From Amycolatopsis acidicola (GTDB lineage Bacteria > Actinomycetota > Actinomycetes > Mycobacteriales > Pseudonocardiaceae): 39,087 bases of DNA. The stretch covers positions 1-39,087 of the forward strand of contig NZ_VMNW02000084.1 in the NCBI RefSeq assembly GCF_007713735.2. The letters run 5' to 3'. Below the pieces are notes generated by a model. The model made no database searches, was not told where the DNA came from, and saw nothing but the letters and a program-made list of their open reading frames with translations. Every line of letters begins with the position of its first letter. The stretch's first letter is position 1. This document shows, one piece after another, positions 30,998 to 38,099 of the stretch. Position numbers and translations under genes: made by a program.

Positions 30998-33148
30998 ATG
31001 ACCAGCACCCCGCACACCCTCCCCGAGGGGTTCGACCCGGTCACCCTCGAAGTCATCCGGATGCGCCTGGACTCCATCGTGGAGGAGATGGGCATCGCGA
31101 TGATCCGCTCGTCCGGCTCCCCGGTGATCACCGAGGCCGGCGACTTCAACACCGCCTTGTTCGATCCCACCGGCAGGATCTACGCCTACTCCGACTACGT
31201 CCAGTTCCACATCGGCTCGGGCAGCGTCGCCGTGCAGAACCTGGTGCGGGCCATCGAAGGTGAGCCGCTGGCGCCGGGGGACGCGTTCATCAGCAACGAC
31301 CCGCACACCGCCGGCGCGAGCCATCCGCCGGACACCAACATCATCTCGCCGATCTTCCACGGCGACGAGCTGATCGGCTGGGCACAGTCGCAGGCGCACC
31401 TGGTCGACGTCGGCGGCATGACGCCCGGCGGGTTCGCGCCCGGCGCGCTCGACTGTTACGCCGAAGCGCTGCGCCTTCCGCCTGGCGTCAAGATCTTCGA
31501 GAAGGGCGAGCCCGTCGAGTGGGTGCGCCGGATCCTGCTCAACAACGTCCGCGTGCCGGCGTTGTTCTGGAACGACGTGCGAAGCCTGGTGGCGAGCAAC
31601 AACACCGGGATCCGGCGGCTGCTGGGCACCATCGAGGAGTTCGGCCTGCCGCAGTTCCGGGACTACACCAGGCTTTCCTTCGAACTCGCCGAGCAGGTGG
31701 TCCGCGACCGCATCCGGGAAATCCCCGACGGCACCTACGAAGCCGAGGAGTGGACCGAGCACAATGGACACGTCGACGAGCTGTACCGCGTCGCGTGCAC
31801 CATGACCAAACGCGGCGAACAGGTCACCTTCGATTTCACCGGCTCCAGCGAGCAGACCGATGGCTTCATCAACTGCAGCTACGGCGCGCTGGTCGGCAGC
31901 GTCGCGTCCGCGATCGTGCCGATCCTCGCCTGGGACGTGCCGTTCAACGAAGGCGTGATGACCGCGTTCGACATCGTCGCCGAGCCGGGCTCGATCGTGA
32001 ACCCGCGGCCACCGGCGCCGATCAGCAACGGCCACCTCACCACCGGCGCCAGGGTCAGCCGCGTCGTCACGAAACTCATGAACGACGCCTGCCGCGCGTC
32101 CGCCGACGAAACGGTCCGCGATCGCACACAGGGTGTCTGGGGCGATTCGTGGACGGGCGGGATCTCGGCCGGGACCACCGACGACGGCGAGTTCTTCGTG
32201 CTGTTCAACATGGACGGCGGCGGCATGGGAGCCGGCGCGCAGCCGGAGCGCGACGGGCTCGACTGCGCCGGGATGATGACGCAGGTCAACAACATGCTGC
32301 CGGACGTCGAAATGAACGAGATGCTTTACCCGGTCCTGTACCTGTGGAAGCAGCTCAACACCGAAAGCGCCGGGCACGGCGCGCACCGCGGCGGGCTCGG
32401 CCTGCGGTTCGCGTGGACGCTGCACGGCGCGCAGGAGGTCACCCAGACCGTGTTCGCGCCCAGCGCACAGGTGGTCGCCGACGGCTACGGCGGCGGGCTG
32501 CCCGGTGGTGGCAGCGGGCATGAGGTCTGGCGGCGCACCGATGTCGGGGAACTCCTTGCCGCAGGGCGGATTCCGACGCGGGACACGCTGGACTCGGCGG
32601 AACGCGAACTGCTCGCGATCAACCAGCAGTCGGTGGCGATCCGCGCCGGGGACGTGCTGGTGCAGTGGATCGCCGGTGGTGGCGGCTACGGCGACCCGCT
32701 GCTGCGGGACCCGCGGCTCGTCGCCGCGGACGTCCGGGACGGCTACATCACCGCCGACACCGCGAAACGGACGTATGGCGTGGTTCTCACCGACGGCGTC
32801 GCGGATGAGTCGGCCACGCACGCGGCGCGCGCCGAGCTGCGGCGGGAACGTGTCGGCGCCGCGCCGACGGAAACCGTGCCGCCGACGGCACCGGCCGGTT
32901 CGTCCGCGCCGCGCCGTGACGCCGACGGCTGGTACGTGCCCGCGAGCGGCGCGCGCCTGGGCAAGGGCGAGGATTGGCGCGACGAAGCGCGGAAGGTCAC
33001 CCAGGTCGCGGCGGACCGGCTGGCCGAGTACGGGGTCCGCGTCCGGCCACGCACCGAAGGCCGTCGCGTGCTCATCGACGAGTTCTACAGTCCTTCCTGC
33101 GGCACGCTTCTCGAAGCCCGCGTCCGGGTGGACGCGGCCGCGAACTGA
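30998..33148 (+). CDS. HyuB-type subunit with a C-terminal extension
   Basis: A 716-residue partner of the HyuA-type protein, with AAAGGAG before its ATG. The HyuB core covers about residues 10-620: DPVTLEVIRMRLDSIVEEMG, GDAFISNDPHTAG, LTTGARVSRVV, NMDGGGMGAGAQ and the usual end GGGGYGDPLLRDPRLVAADV. Beyond the normal end are some 95 extra residues with a Pro/Ala linker and a final FYSPSCGTLLEARVRV. That tail resembles the small third subunit (acetone carboxylase gamma type, FYCPGCGTLL pattern) found beside some HyuAB pairs, with one cysteine replaced by Ser. I infer a fusion of HyuB with a degenerate third subunit, which supports a carboxylase-type complex. Confidence 0.85.
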   Translation: MTSTPHTLPEGFDPVTLEVIRMRLDSIVEEMGIAMIRSSGSPVITEAGDFNTALFDPTGRIYAYSDYVQFHIGSGSVAVQNLVRAIEGEPLAPGDAFISNDPHTAGASHPPDTNIISPIFHGDELIGWAQSQAHLVDVGGMTPGGFAPGALDCYAEALRLPPGVKIFEKGEPVEWVRRILLNNVRVPALFWNDVRSLVASNNTGIRRLLGTIEEFGLPQFRDYTRLSFELAEQVVRDRIREIPDGTYEAEEWTEHNGHVDELYRVACTMTKRGEQVTFDFTGSSEQTDGFINCSYGALVGSVASAIVPILAWDVPFNEGVMTAFDIVAEPGSIVNPRPPAPISNGHLTTGARVSRVVTKLMNDACRASADETVRDRTQGVWGDSWTGGISAGTTDDGEFFVLFNMDGGGMGAGAQPERDGLDCAGMMTQVNNMLPDVEMNEMLYPVLYLWKQLNTESAGHGAHRGGLGLRFAWTLHGAQEVTQTVFAPSAQVVADGYGGGLPGGGSGHEVWRRTDVGELLAAGRIPTRDTLDSAERELLAINQQSVAIRAGDVLVQWIAGGGGYGDPLLRDPRLVAADVRDGYITADTAKRTYGVVLTDGVADESATHAARAELRRERVGAAPTETVPPTAPAGSSAPRRDADGWYVPASGARLGKGEDWRDEARKVTQVAADRLAEYGVRVRPRTEGRRVLIDEFYSPSCGTLLEARVRVDAAAN

Positions 33149-33163
33149 CGAACAGGGGCGAAG

Positions 33164-34420
33164 ATGACGATCAACGACGGCGGCCCGCTCGCCGGGATGC
33201 TGCCCGGCGGGACGAGCGAAGGCGCGCTGCGCGGCATCGTGGTCCTCGACATCACGAGGGTCGTGGCAGGCCCGTTCTGCTCGATGCTGCTGGCCGACCT
33301 CGGCGCGACCGTGATCAAGATCGAGAACCCGAAGGATCCCGACTACGCCAGGGACTTCCCGCCCAAGCTCACCGCGGGCGAGGAGGAGTTCAGCGGGTTC
33401 TTCGCGCAGTTCAACCGGAACAAGTTCGGGCTGACCCTCGATCTGTCCACCGAGGACGGCAAGGAACTGCTGAAGAAGCTGGTGCGCAAGGCCGACGTGC
33501 TGGTGGAGAACTTCCGGCCGGGCACGATGGACAAGCTCGGGGTCGGTTACGACGTGCTGCGCGCGGAGAACCCGCGCCTGGTGTACACGGCGATCTCGGG
33601 CTACGGCCAGACCGGCCCGTACCGGCGGCGCCCTGCCTACGACAACAGCGCGCAGGCGACCGGCGGGCTGTGGTCGATGAACGGGTTCGCCGACCGGCCA
33701 CCGGCCCGCGTCGGCACGATCATCGGCGACCTGTCCGCGACGCTGTACGCCGTCATCGGGACGCTGGCGGCGTTGCGGCACGCGGAGAAGACGGGCGAAG
33801 GGCAGCTCGTCGACGTGTCCCAGCAGGATTCGGTGCTGAGCCTGACCGAGAACGCCGTCGTTTCGTACACAGTGGACGGTAAGGTGCCCGGACCGCTGGG
33901 CAACGAGCACCCGTTCGTCAAACCCTACGAGCTGTATCCCTGCAAGGACGGCTACGTCTTCTTCGGCGGCTACACCGACAAGTTCTGGCGCCTTTCGTGT
34001 CATCTGTTCGGGCAGCCCGAGCTCGCCGAGGACCCCGAGATCGACACGATGGCGAAGCGGTTCGAGTCCGAGGTCTACGAGCGGCGGGTGCGGCCGGTGC
34101 TGCACAAGTGGTTCGAGGACAAGACGAAGTCCGAACTGGAGGAAATCGTCGGGGACGCGGTGCCGCTCAGCGCGGTCAAGAACATCGGCGAAGTGGTCGA
34201 GGACCCGCAGATCGCGGCCCGCGACATGGTCGTGGACGTCGAGTACCCGGACTTCGGGGAGCTGCGGATGTTCGGCTCGCCGATCAAACTGGGCAGCACC
34301 CCGACGCAGCCGCGGGGGCTCGCGCCGAAGGTCGGGGAGCACGCGGACACGATCCTGCGCGCGCTCGCGGACCTCGACGAGCGGGGGATCGCGGAGCTGC
34401 GTGAGAAGGGGGCCATTTGA
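33164..34420 (+). CDS. Class III (CaiB/BaiF) CoA transferase
   Basis: A 418-residue family III CoA transferase. N-terminal GIVVLDITRVVAGPFCSMLLADLGATVIKIE, NRNKFGLTLDL, ADVLVENFRPGTMDKLG and SGYGQTGPY are characteristic. The catalytic aspartate is Asp189 in IIGDLSATLYA. It moves CoA from an acyl-CoA donor to a carboxylate, forming a covalent aspartyl-acyl intermediate. It starts 15 nt after hyuB and its stop overlaps the hydratase start, so it probably activates the acid made by the HyuAB complex. The acid is unknown. Confidence 0.92.
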   Translation: MTINDGGPLAGMLPGGTSEGALRGIVVLDITRVVAGPFCSMLLADLGATVIKIENPKDPDYARDFPPKLTAGEEEFSGFFAQFNRNKFGLTLDLSTEDGKELLKKLVRKADVLVENFRPGTMDKLGVGYDVLRAENPRLVYTAISGYGQTGPYRRRPAYDNSAQATGGLWSMNGFADRPPARVGTIIGDLSATLYAVIGTLAALRHAEKTGEGQLVDVSQQDSVLSLTENAVVSYTVDGKVPGPLGNEHPFVKPYELYPCKDGYVFFGGYTDKFWRLSCHLFGQPELAEDPEIDTMAKRFESEVYERRVRPVLHKWFEDKTKSELEEIVGDAVPLSAVKNIGEVVEDPQIAARDMVVDVEYPDFGELRMFGSPIKLGSTPTQPRGLAPKVGEHADTILRALADLDERGIAELREKGAI

Positions 34421-35199
34421 TGGGGGGAATCACCCTCGAAAAGGACGGCGCGGTCGGCGTCATCCGGTTCGACCGGCCGGACAAGCTCAACGCGCTGACG
34501 CTCGCGATGTACGACGAGCTGGGCGCGGCGTTCGCCGAGGTCCGCGACGACGACTCGCTCGCCGTCGCGGTCCTCACCGGCAGCGGGGACCGCGCTTTCT
34601 GTGTGGGCGCGGACCTTTCGGAGTCGATCCCGGCGCTCGCCGAGGGCCGGTTCGACATCTCGGAATGGGATGCCGCGCACCAGAAGCACACGAGCCTGTT
34701 CAAGCCGGTGATCGCGGCGGTCAACGGGCTCTGCCTCGGTGGCGGGTTCGAGATCATGCTGTCCACCGACATCCGCGTCGCGGCGGACACGGCGGAGTTC
34801 GGCCTGCCGGAGAGCGGCGTCGGCGTGGTTCCCGCCGGCGGCACGCTCACCCGGCTGACGCGGCAGATCCCGTACGTGTGGGCGATGGAGCTGATGCTGC
34901 AGGGCGACAGAATCCCTGCGGCACAAGCACTTCGGTACGGGCTGCTGAACGAGGTCGTGCCCGCCGCGCGGCTGCTGGACGCCGCGATGGAGCGGGCCCA
35001 CCGGCTCGCTTCGCGCAGCGGCACGGCGTTGCGGACGATCAAGGAAGCCGTGCTGCGGCTCGGTGATCTCCCGCAGGAACAGGCGTTCCACAGCGAGGCC
35101 CTATACGGGCAGAAGGCCTTCACCTCGGCCGATGCCCGCGAAGGCCTCGCTGCGTTCGCCGAACGCCGCGCGCCGGATTTCCCGTCGCGCGGCGCCTAG
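34420..35199 (+). CDS. Enoyl-CoA hydratase/isomerase (crotonase family)
   Basis: A 259-residue crotonase. CVGADLSE and NGLCLGGGFEIMLSTD form the oxyanion hole; Glu111 (in GGGFE) and Glu131 (in LPESGVGVVPAGG) match the two catalytic glutamates of true hydratases, so hydration activity is plausible. The ATG overlaps the CoA transferase stop (TGATG); the TTG just before it is an alternative. In this setting it could hydrate an enoyl-CoA to a 3-hydroxyacyl-CoA such as HMG-CoA, which the neighbouring lyase would split. That link is inference. Confidence 0.92.
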   Translation: MGGITLEKDGAVGVIRFDRPDKLNALTLAMYDELGAAFAEVRDDDSLAVAVLTGSGDRAFCVGADLSESIPALAEGRFDISEWDAAHQKHTSLFKPVIAAVNGLCLGGGFEIMLSTDIRVAADTAEFGLPESGVGVVPAGGTLTRLTRQIPYVWAMELMLQGDRIPAAQALRYGLLNEVVPAARLLDAAMERAHRLASRSGTALRTIKEAVLRLGDLPQEQAFHSEALYGQKAFTSADAREGLAAFAERRAPDFPSRGA

Positions 35200-35211
35200 G
35201 TTCTGTCTTAT

Positions 35212-35254
35212 AAGCGGCGGAGCCGCTTGCGGTGTGGGACTCAGCTCGCACCGC
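35212..35254. terminator. Two consecutive hairpins between convergent genes
   Basis: AAGCGGC-GGA-GCCGCTT (35212-35228) is a perfect 7-bp stem. GCGGTGTG and CGCACCGC (35229-35236 and 35247-35254) form a second 8-bp stem with one wobble. They begin 12 nt past the hydratase stop and face the leftward infA gene, so a terminator role is plausible, but no T-run follows. The rest of the 246-nt gap to 35445 is GC-rich with a further small palindrome (GGATCC at about 35270), and may be an intergenic repeat. Confidence 0.4.
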
Positions 35255-35445
35255 CGGGGGTTTGAATCGGCGGATCCGCGCGGAGCGCGTCCGTTGAGGG
35301 TGGCGGTGGGAGACGGGTGGGCGGTTCCTGGCGAGGACAGCTCCGACGCTGAGAATTGGCATTCTTGAGGAGGAGATCCCACAGCCAGGGGCCGCCTCAG
35401 GTTCCCCTACCCGCACCGCCACGCAAACCACATTTGAAACACTTC

Positions 35446-35667
35446 CTAGTTCCGGTACCGGTAGAGGATCCGGCCGCGGGTCAGGTCGTACGGGCTCAGC
35501 TCCACCAGAACCCGGTCGTACGGCACGATCTTGATGTAGTTCTTCCTGATCTTGCCGCTGATGTGGGCGAGCACGTGGTGCCCGTTCGGCAGTTCGACCG
35601 TGAACCGGGCGTCACGCAGGCACTCGATCACGGTGCCTTCCACCTCGATACCGTCCTTACCGGCCAT
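35446..35667 (-). CDS. infA: Translation initiation factor IF-1, extra copy
   Basis: A 73-residue single OB-fold protein with the full IF-1 pattern: IEVEGTVIECLRDARFTVEL, NGHHVLAHISGKIRKNYIKI and ELSPYDLTRGRILYRYRN. IF-1 binds the 30S A site during initiation. The housekeeping infA normally lies with rpmJ, rpsM and rpsK. Here it stands behind an acetyltransferase gene whose end overlaps it by 11 nt, so it is probably a paralogue expressed under particular conditions. Residues such as Cys16 and the KIRKNYIKIVPYDR segment differ from the usual actinobacterial copy as I remember it. Whether a second infA exists in the genome cannot be seen here. Confidence 0.93.
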   Translation of the reverse strand: MAGKDGIEVEGTVIECLRDARFTVELPNGHHVLAHISGKIRKNYIKIVPYDRVLVELSPYDLTRGRILYRYRN

Positions 35668-36427
35668 GGCGCACCAGCTCCAGGACGCTGTTCGCCCGCC
35701 GGGCGCCGAGGCCATCGAACAACGCCGTCGCGGCCGCGTTGGCCTCGTTCACCTCGGCCGACGCGGTCTCGATGCCTGCCAGGTGCAGCACGCCGAGCGC
35801 GTGGTTCAGAAGTGCGCGGGCGATGCCGCGGCGCCGCCGTGCGGCGCGGACGGCGACCAGCCCGATCCGGGGCAGGCGCGTCGCCTGGGCCACCCGGATC
35901 AGGCCCGCGTACTCGCCGTCCTCCGTGGCCACGGCGTACTTCGCCGGATCCGCTCCGGCCGGTTGCGGCAGTACCTCGGCCGGCATTTCCGCCCAGCCCA
36001 CGGTCGCTTCGACCTCTTCGCGGATGACGCGGTCCAGCTCCCGCAACCGGCCTGCTTCGGCCGTGCCGGTGGGCAGGATCGTGACGCCCGCTGGGGGTGC
36101 TGCCGTGACGCGGGTGGGCACGAGGTACTCCCACTCGCGTCGCCGGATGGTCAAACCGGCCTGCTGCCAGGCTTCCAGGAGTTCGTGGTCGGTTTCGTCG
36201 ACGACCGTGTGCAGCGGTTCCTCGGACGCCGCCAGCATTTCCTGGGCCAGCCGGTCGAAAACCGGGCGATGCCAGGCGTCGACGCTGAGGAAGACTCGTC
36301 CGTCGGGCCGGGTGGTGGCCTCGCCGCGACCGGCCACCGTCTCGCCGTCGAGCGCGTGCCACAGCCGTGGCCCGACGCGGGTGATCTTCACCGCGGGATC
36401 GCCCGCGATGAAACGTGCAGTGTCCAA
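35657..36427 (-). CDS. GNAT-family N-acetyltransferase (tandem GNAT)
   Basis: A 256-residue protein. The C-terminal GNAT domain is clear: EYAGLIRVAQATRLPRIGLV, then VRAARRRRGIARALLNHAL (acetyl-CoA pyrophosphate loop) and VNEANAAATALFDGLGARR. The N-terminal half ends in LLEAWQQAGLTIRRREWEYL, like the end of a degenerate first GNAT domain. I prefer the TTG at 36427, five nt after AAAGGTGA; a GTG at 36436 overlaps that ribosome binding site. It overlaps infA and is preceded by a leader reading frame and a hairpin. Possible substrates are a ribosomal protein, a translation factor or an antibiotic; none can be shown. Confidence 0.85.
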   Translation of the reverse strand: MDTARFIAGDPAVKITRVGPRLWHALDGETVAGRGEATTRPDGRVFLSVDAWHRPVFDRLAQEMLAASEEPLHTVVDETDHELLEAWQQAGLTIRRREWEYLVPTRVTAAPPAGVTILPTGTAEAGRLRELDRVIREEVEATVGWAEMPAEVLPQPAGADPAKYAVATEDGEYAGLIRVAQATRLPRIGLVAVRAARRRRGIARALLNHALGVLHLAGIETASAEVNEANAAATALFDGLGARRANSVLELVRHGR

Positions 36428-36440
36428 AGTGGTCACCTTT

Positions 36441-36467
36441 CGGGAGTGCCTGCTCGAGGCGCTCCCG
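36441..36467 (-). promoter_or_regulatory. Leader hairpin before the GNAT-infA operon
   Basis: On the minus strand, CGGGAG-C-GCCT pairs with AGGC-A-CTCCCG around a CGAGC loop: ten base pairs with one C-A mismatch. It lies between the stop of the leader reading frame (36480) and the ribosome binding site of the GNAT gene (36440-36433), directly abutting the latter. A ribosome stalled on the leader could change its folding. Confidence 0.5.
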
Positions 36468-36479
36468 GCAACCCCTACG

Positions 36480-36533
36480 TCAGTCGCCCGACCGTGACGA
36501 CGAGGGGAGCACCCACATCGAAACAGCGTTCAT
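36480..36533 (-). CDS. 17-residue leader peptide upstream of the GNAT-infA operon
   Basis: An ATG with a strong ribosome binding site (GGGAGGTGA, 5 nt before it) opens MNAVSMWVLPSSSRSGD, then stops 44 nt before the acetyltransferase ribosome binding site. Codons are ordinary; a run of three Ser codons before Arg-Ser is the only bias. Its position and the hairpin that follows are those of translational or transcriptional attenuators controlling resistance or translation genes. It is too short for homology, so the call rests on the ribosome binding site and layout. Confidence 0.5.
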   Translation of the reverse strand: MNAVSMWVLPSSSRSGD

Positions 36534-36555
36534 GGTGCTCACCTCCCGGTGTCGA

Positions 36556-36600
36556 GTCACGGTCTGGAGAACCGTAACCGCGTGGTCCGGTGCCGTCCAC
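36556..36600 (-). promoter_or_regulatory. Promoter and possible operator of the GNAT-infA operon
   Basis: On the minus strand GTGGAC (36600-36595) and TACGGT (36576-36571) are 18 nt apart, giving a start about 30 nt before the leader peptide. An inverted repeat, GTCACGGT-CTGGAGA-ACCGTAAC on the plus strand (36556-36578, one mismatch), overlaps the -10 element. Confidence 0.4.
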
Positions 36601-36607
36601 TGATTTA

Positions 36608-37237
36608 TCACGCCGAGATGGGCGCGCCGGTTTTGTCCTGGACTTCGGCGAGATCGGTGCCCGGCGCGGTGCGCACGAGGCGCAGTCCGTCCGGGGTCAC
36701 GTCGAGCACGGCGAGGTCGGTGATGATCCGGTCGACCACGCCCGCGCCGGTGAGCGGCAGGGTGGTCTCGGTGACGATCTTCGGGCTGCCGTCCTTGGCG
36801 ACGTGGTCGGTGATCACCACGATCCGCTTCGCGCCGACGACCAGGTCCATCGCCCCGCCCATGCCTTTGACGAGCGCGCCGGGCACGGTCCAGTTGGCCA
36901 GGTCCCCGTTCGCCCCGACCTGCAGGGCGCCGAGCAGCGCGATGTCGATGTGCCCGCCGCGGATCATCGCGAACGACGTGGCGGAGTCGAAGAAACTGGC
37001 GCCGGGGTTGACGGTGACGGTCTGCTTGCCCGCGTTGATCAGGTCGGCGTCCTCCTCGCCTTCGACGGGGAAGGGGCCGAGGCCGAGGATGCCGTTTTCG
37101 CTCTGCAGCGTCACCCGCACGCCGTCGGGCACGTGGTTGGCGACCAGCGTGGGGATGCCGATGCCGAGGTTGACGTAGTCGCCGTCGCGCAGCTCCGCCG
37201 CGGCGATCGCGGCCATCTCGTCGCGTGTCCAGGTCAT
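36608..37237 (-). CDS. scoB: 3-oxoacid CoA-transferase subunit B
   Basis: A 209-residue beta subunit. NLGIGIPTLVANHVPDG and QSENGILGLGP, with the catalytic Glu47, identify a class I CoA transferase; VGANGDLANWTVPGALVKGM follows. With the alpha subunit it moves CoA from succinyl-CoA to acetoacetate, giving acetoacetyl-CoA. It starts 2 nt after the scoA stop. The SCOT type fits the nearby acetoacetate-forming HMG-CoA lyase; 3-oxoadipate CoA-transferase (PcaJ) is the close alternative. Confidence 0.9.
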   Translation of the reverse strand: MTWTRDEMAAIAAAELRDGDYVNLGIGIPTLVANHVPDGVRVTLQSENGILGLGPFPVEGEEDADLINAGKQTVTVNPGASFFDSATSFAMIRGGHIDIALLGALQVGANGDLANWTVPGALVKGMGGAMDLVVGAKRIVVITDHVAKDGSPKIVTETTLPLTGAGVVDRIITDLAVLDVTPDGLRLVRTAPGTDLAEVQDKTGAPISA

Positions 37238-37239
37238 GG

Positions 37240-37944
37240 TCAGGCCTCCGCCTTCGCTCGCACGGTGCGCTTTTCGATCTCCTTCACCCGGGGCCGGGCC
37301 TGCACGAACCGGTTCACGAACACCCCGGGCGTGCCGACCAGGTCCGGGTCGAGGTAGCCGTCCAGCACGACCTCGGCCTCGGCGACGCTCACCCGGCCGC
37401 AGGTGATCGCGAGCGGGTTGAAGTTCCTTGCCGCGTAACGATAAGTGAGGTTGCCCGCCGCGTCCGCGGTGTGCGCGTGCGCGAGCGCGACGTCGGCGAT
37501 GATGGCGCGTTCCTGTACGTGGGTGTACCCGTCGAACTCCGCGTGCGGTTTGCCCTCGGCGATCGGGGTGCCGACGCCGGCGCGGGTGTAGAAGGCGGCG
37601 ATTCCCGCGCCACCGGCCCGCATCCGCTCGGCCAGCGTGCCCTGCGGGGAGAACTCGACCTCCAGCTCGCCGTCGAGGTACTGCTGCGCGAACAGCTTGT
37701 TCTCCCCGACGTAGGACGCGATCACCTTGCGCACCTGGTGGTTCTCCAGCAGCAGGCCGAGGCCCTTGCCGTCCACCCCCATGTTGTTGGAGACGATCGT
37801 CAGCCCCGTCACGCCGGACTCCCGCACGACCTCGATCAGGTCGTTGGGGTTCCCGCTGAGCCCGAACCCGCCCACGGCGATCGTCATGCCGTCGGCGAGC
37901 ACGCCGTCCAGCGCTTCGGCCGCGCTGCTGTACCTGGTGGACAA
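37240..37944 (-). CDS. scoA: 3-oxoacid CoA-transferase subunit A
   Basis: A 234-residue alpha subunit: AVGGFGLSGNPNDLIEVV (CoA-binding glycine loop), SNNMGVDGKGLGLLLEN, SYVGENKLFAQQYLDGELEV, SPQGTLAERMRAGGAGIAAFYT and RYAARNFNPLAI are all typical of the SCOT alpha subunit. It begins at TTG (37944), 8 nt after GGGAGGAG; no better ATG or GTG lies nearby. It forms an operon with scoB and is divergent from an IclR regulator with shared GTTCACTGAG boxes in between. Confidence 0.92.
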   Translation of the reverse strand: MSTRYSSAAEALDGVLADGMTIAVGGFGLSGNPNDLIEVVRESGVTGLTIVSNNMGVDGKGLGLLLENHQVRKVIASYVGENKLFAQQYLDGELEVEFSPQGTLAERMRAGGAGIAAFYTRAGVGTPIAEGKPHAEFDGYTHVQERAIIADVALAHAHTADAAGNLTYRYAARNFNPLAITCGRVSVAEAEVVLDGYLDPDLVGTPGVFVNRFVQARPRVKEIEKRTVRAKAEA

Positions 37945-37964
37945 GCGCCTGCTCCTCCCTGTCC

Positions 37965-37976
37965 GTTCACTGAGCG
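37965..37976. promoter_or_regulatory. GTTCACTGAG box 1 (candidate IclR site)
   Basis: GTTCACTGAGCG, 21 nt upstream of the scoA start, repeats at 38072-38083 as GTTCACTGAGTG. The copies lie at the scoA and iclR ends of the divergent promoter region, as expected for a regulator of both genes. Confidence 0.45.
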
Positions 37977-38071
37977 TCCCGTGCAGTCAAGCCAGCGGGA
38001 TGCCCGCCGGTCAACGGCTGGAAGTGGTAGGGATGAAGACTTATCGCCTGGTGGACGGGTGTGCGCTGGGT

Positions 38072-38093
38072 GTTCACTGAGTGGACGTAGAAT
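38072..38093 (+). promoter_or_regulatory. GTTCACTGAG box 2 and leaderless promoter of the IclR gene
   Basis: GTTCAC-TGA-GTGGAC (38072-38086) is an imperfect inverted repeat, directly followed by a -10 hexamer TAGAAT (38088-38093). The ATG is at 38100, only 6 nt further, so transcription probably starts at the start codon and the mRNA is leaderless. The box would block this promoter, pointing to autoregulation. Confidence 0.5.
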
Positions 38094-38099
38094 CGGTCA

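Noticed and set aside
30644..34342. Very long open frame on the minus strand opposite hyuA, hyuB and the CoA transferase
   Set aside because: It is antisense to three well-supported genes and has no recognisable motif. Its Arg/His/Val-rich composition is that of reversed GC-rich codons.
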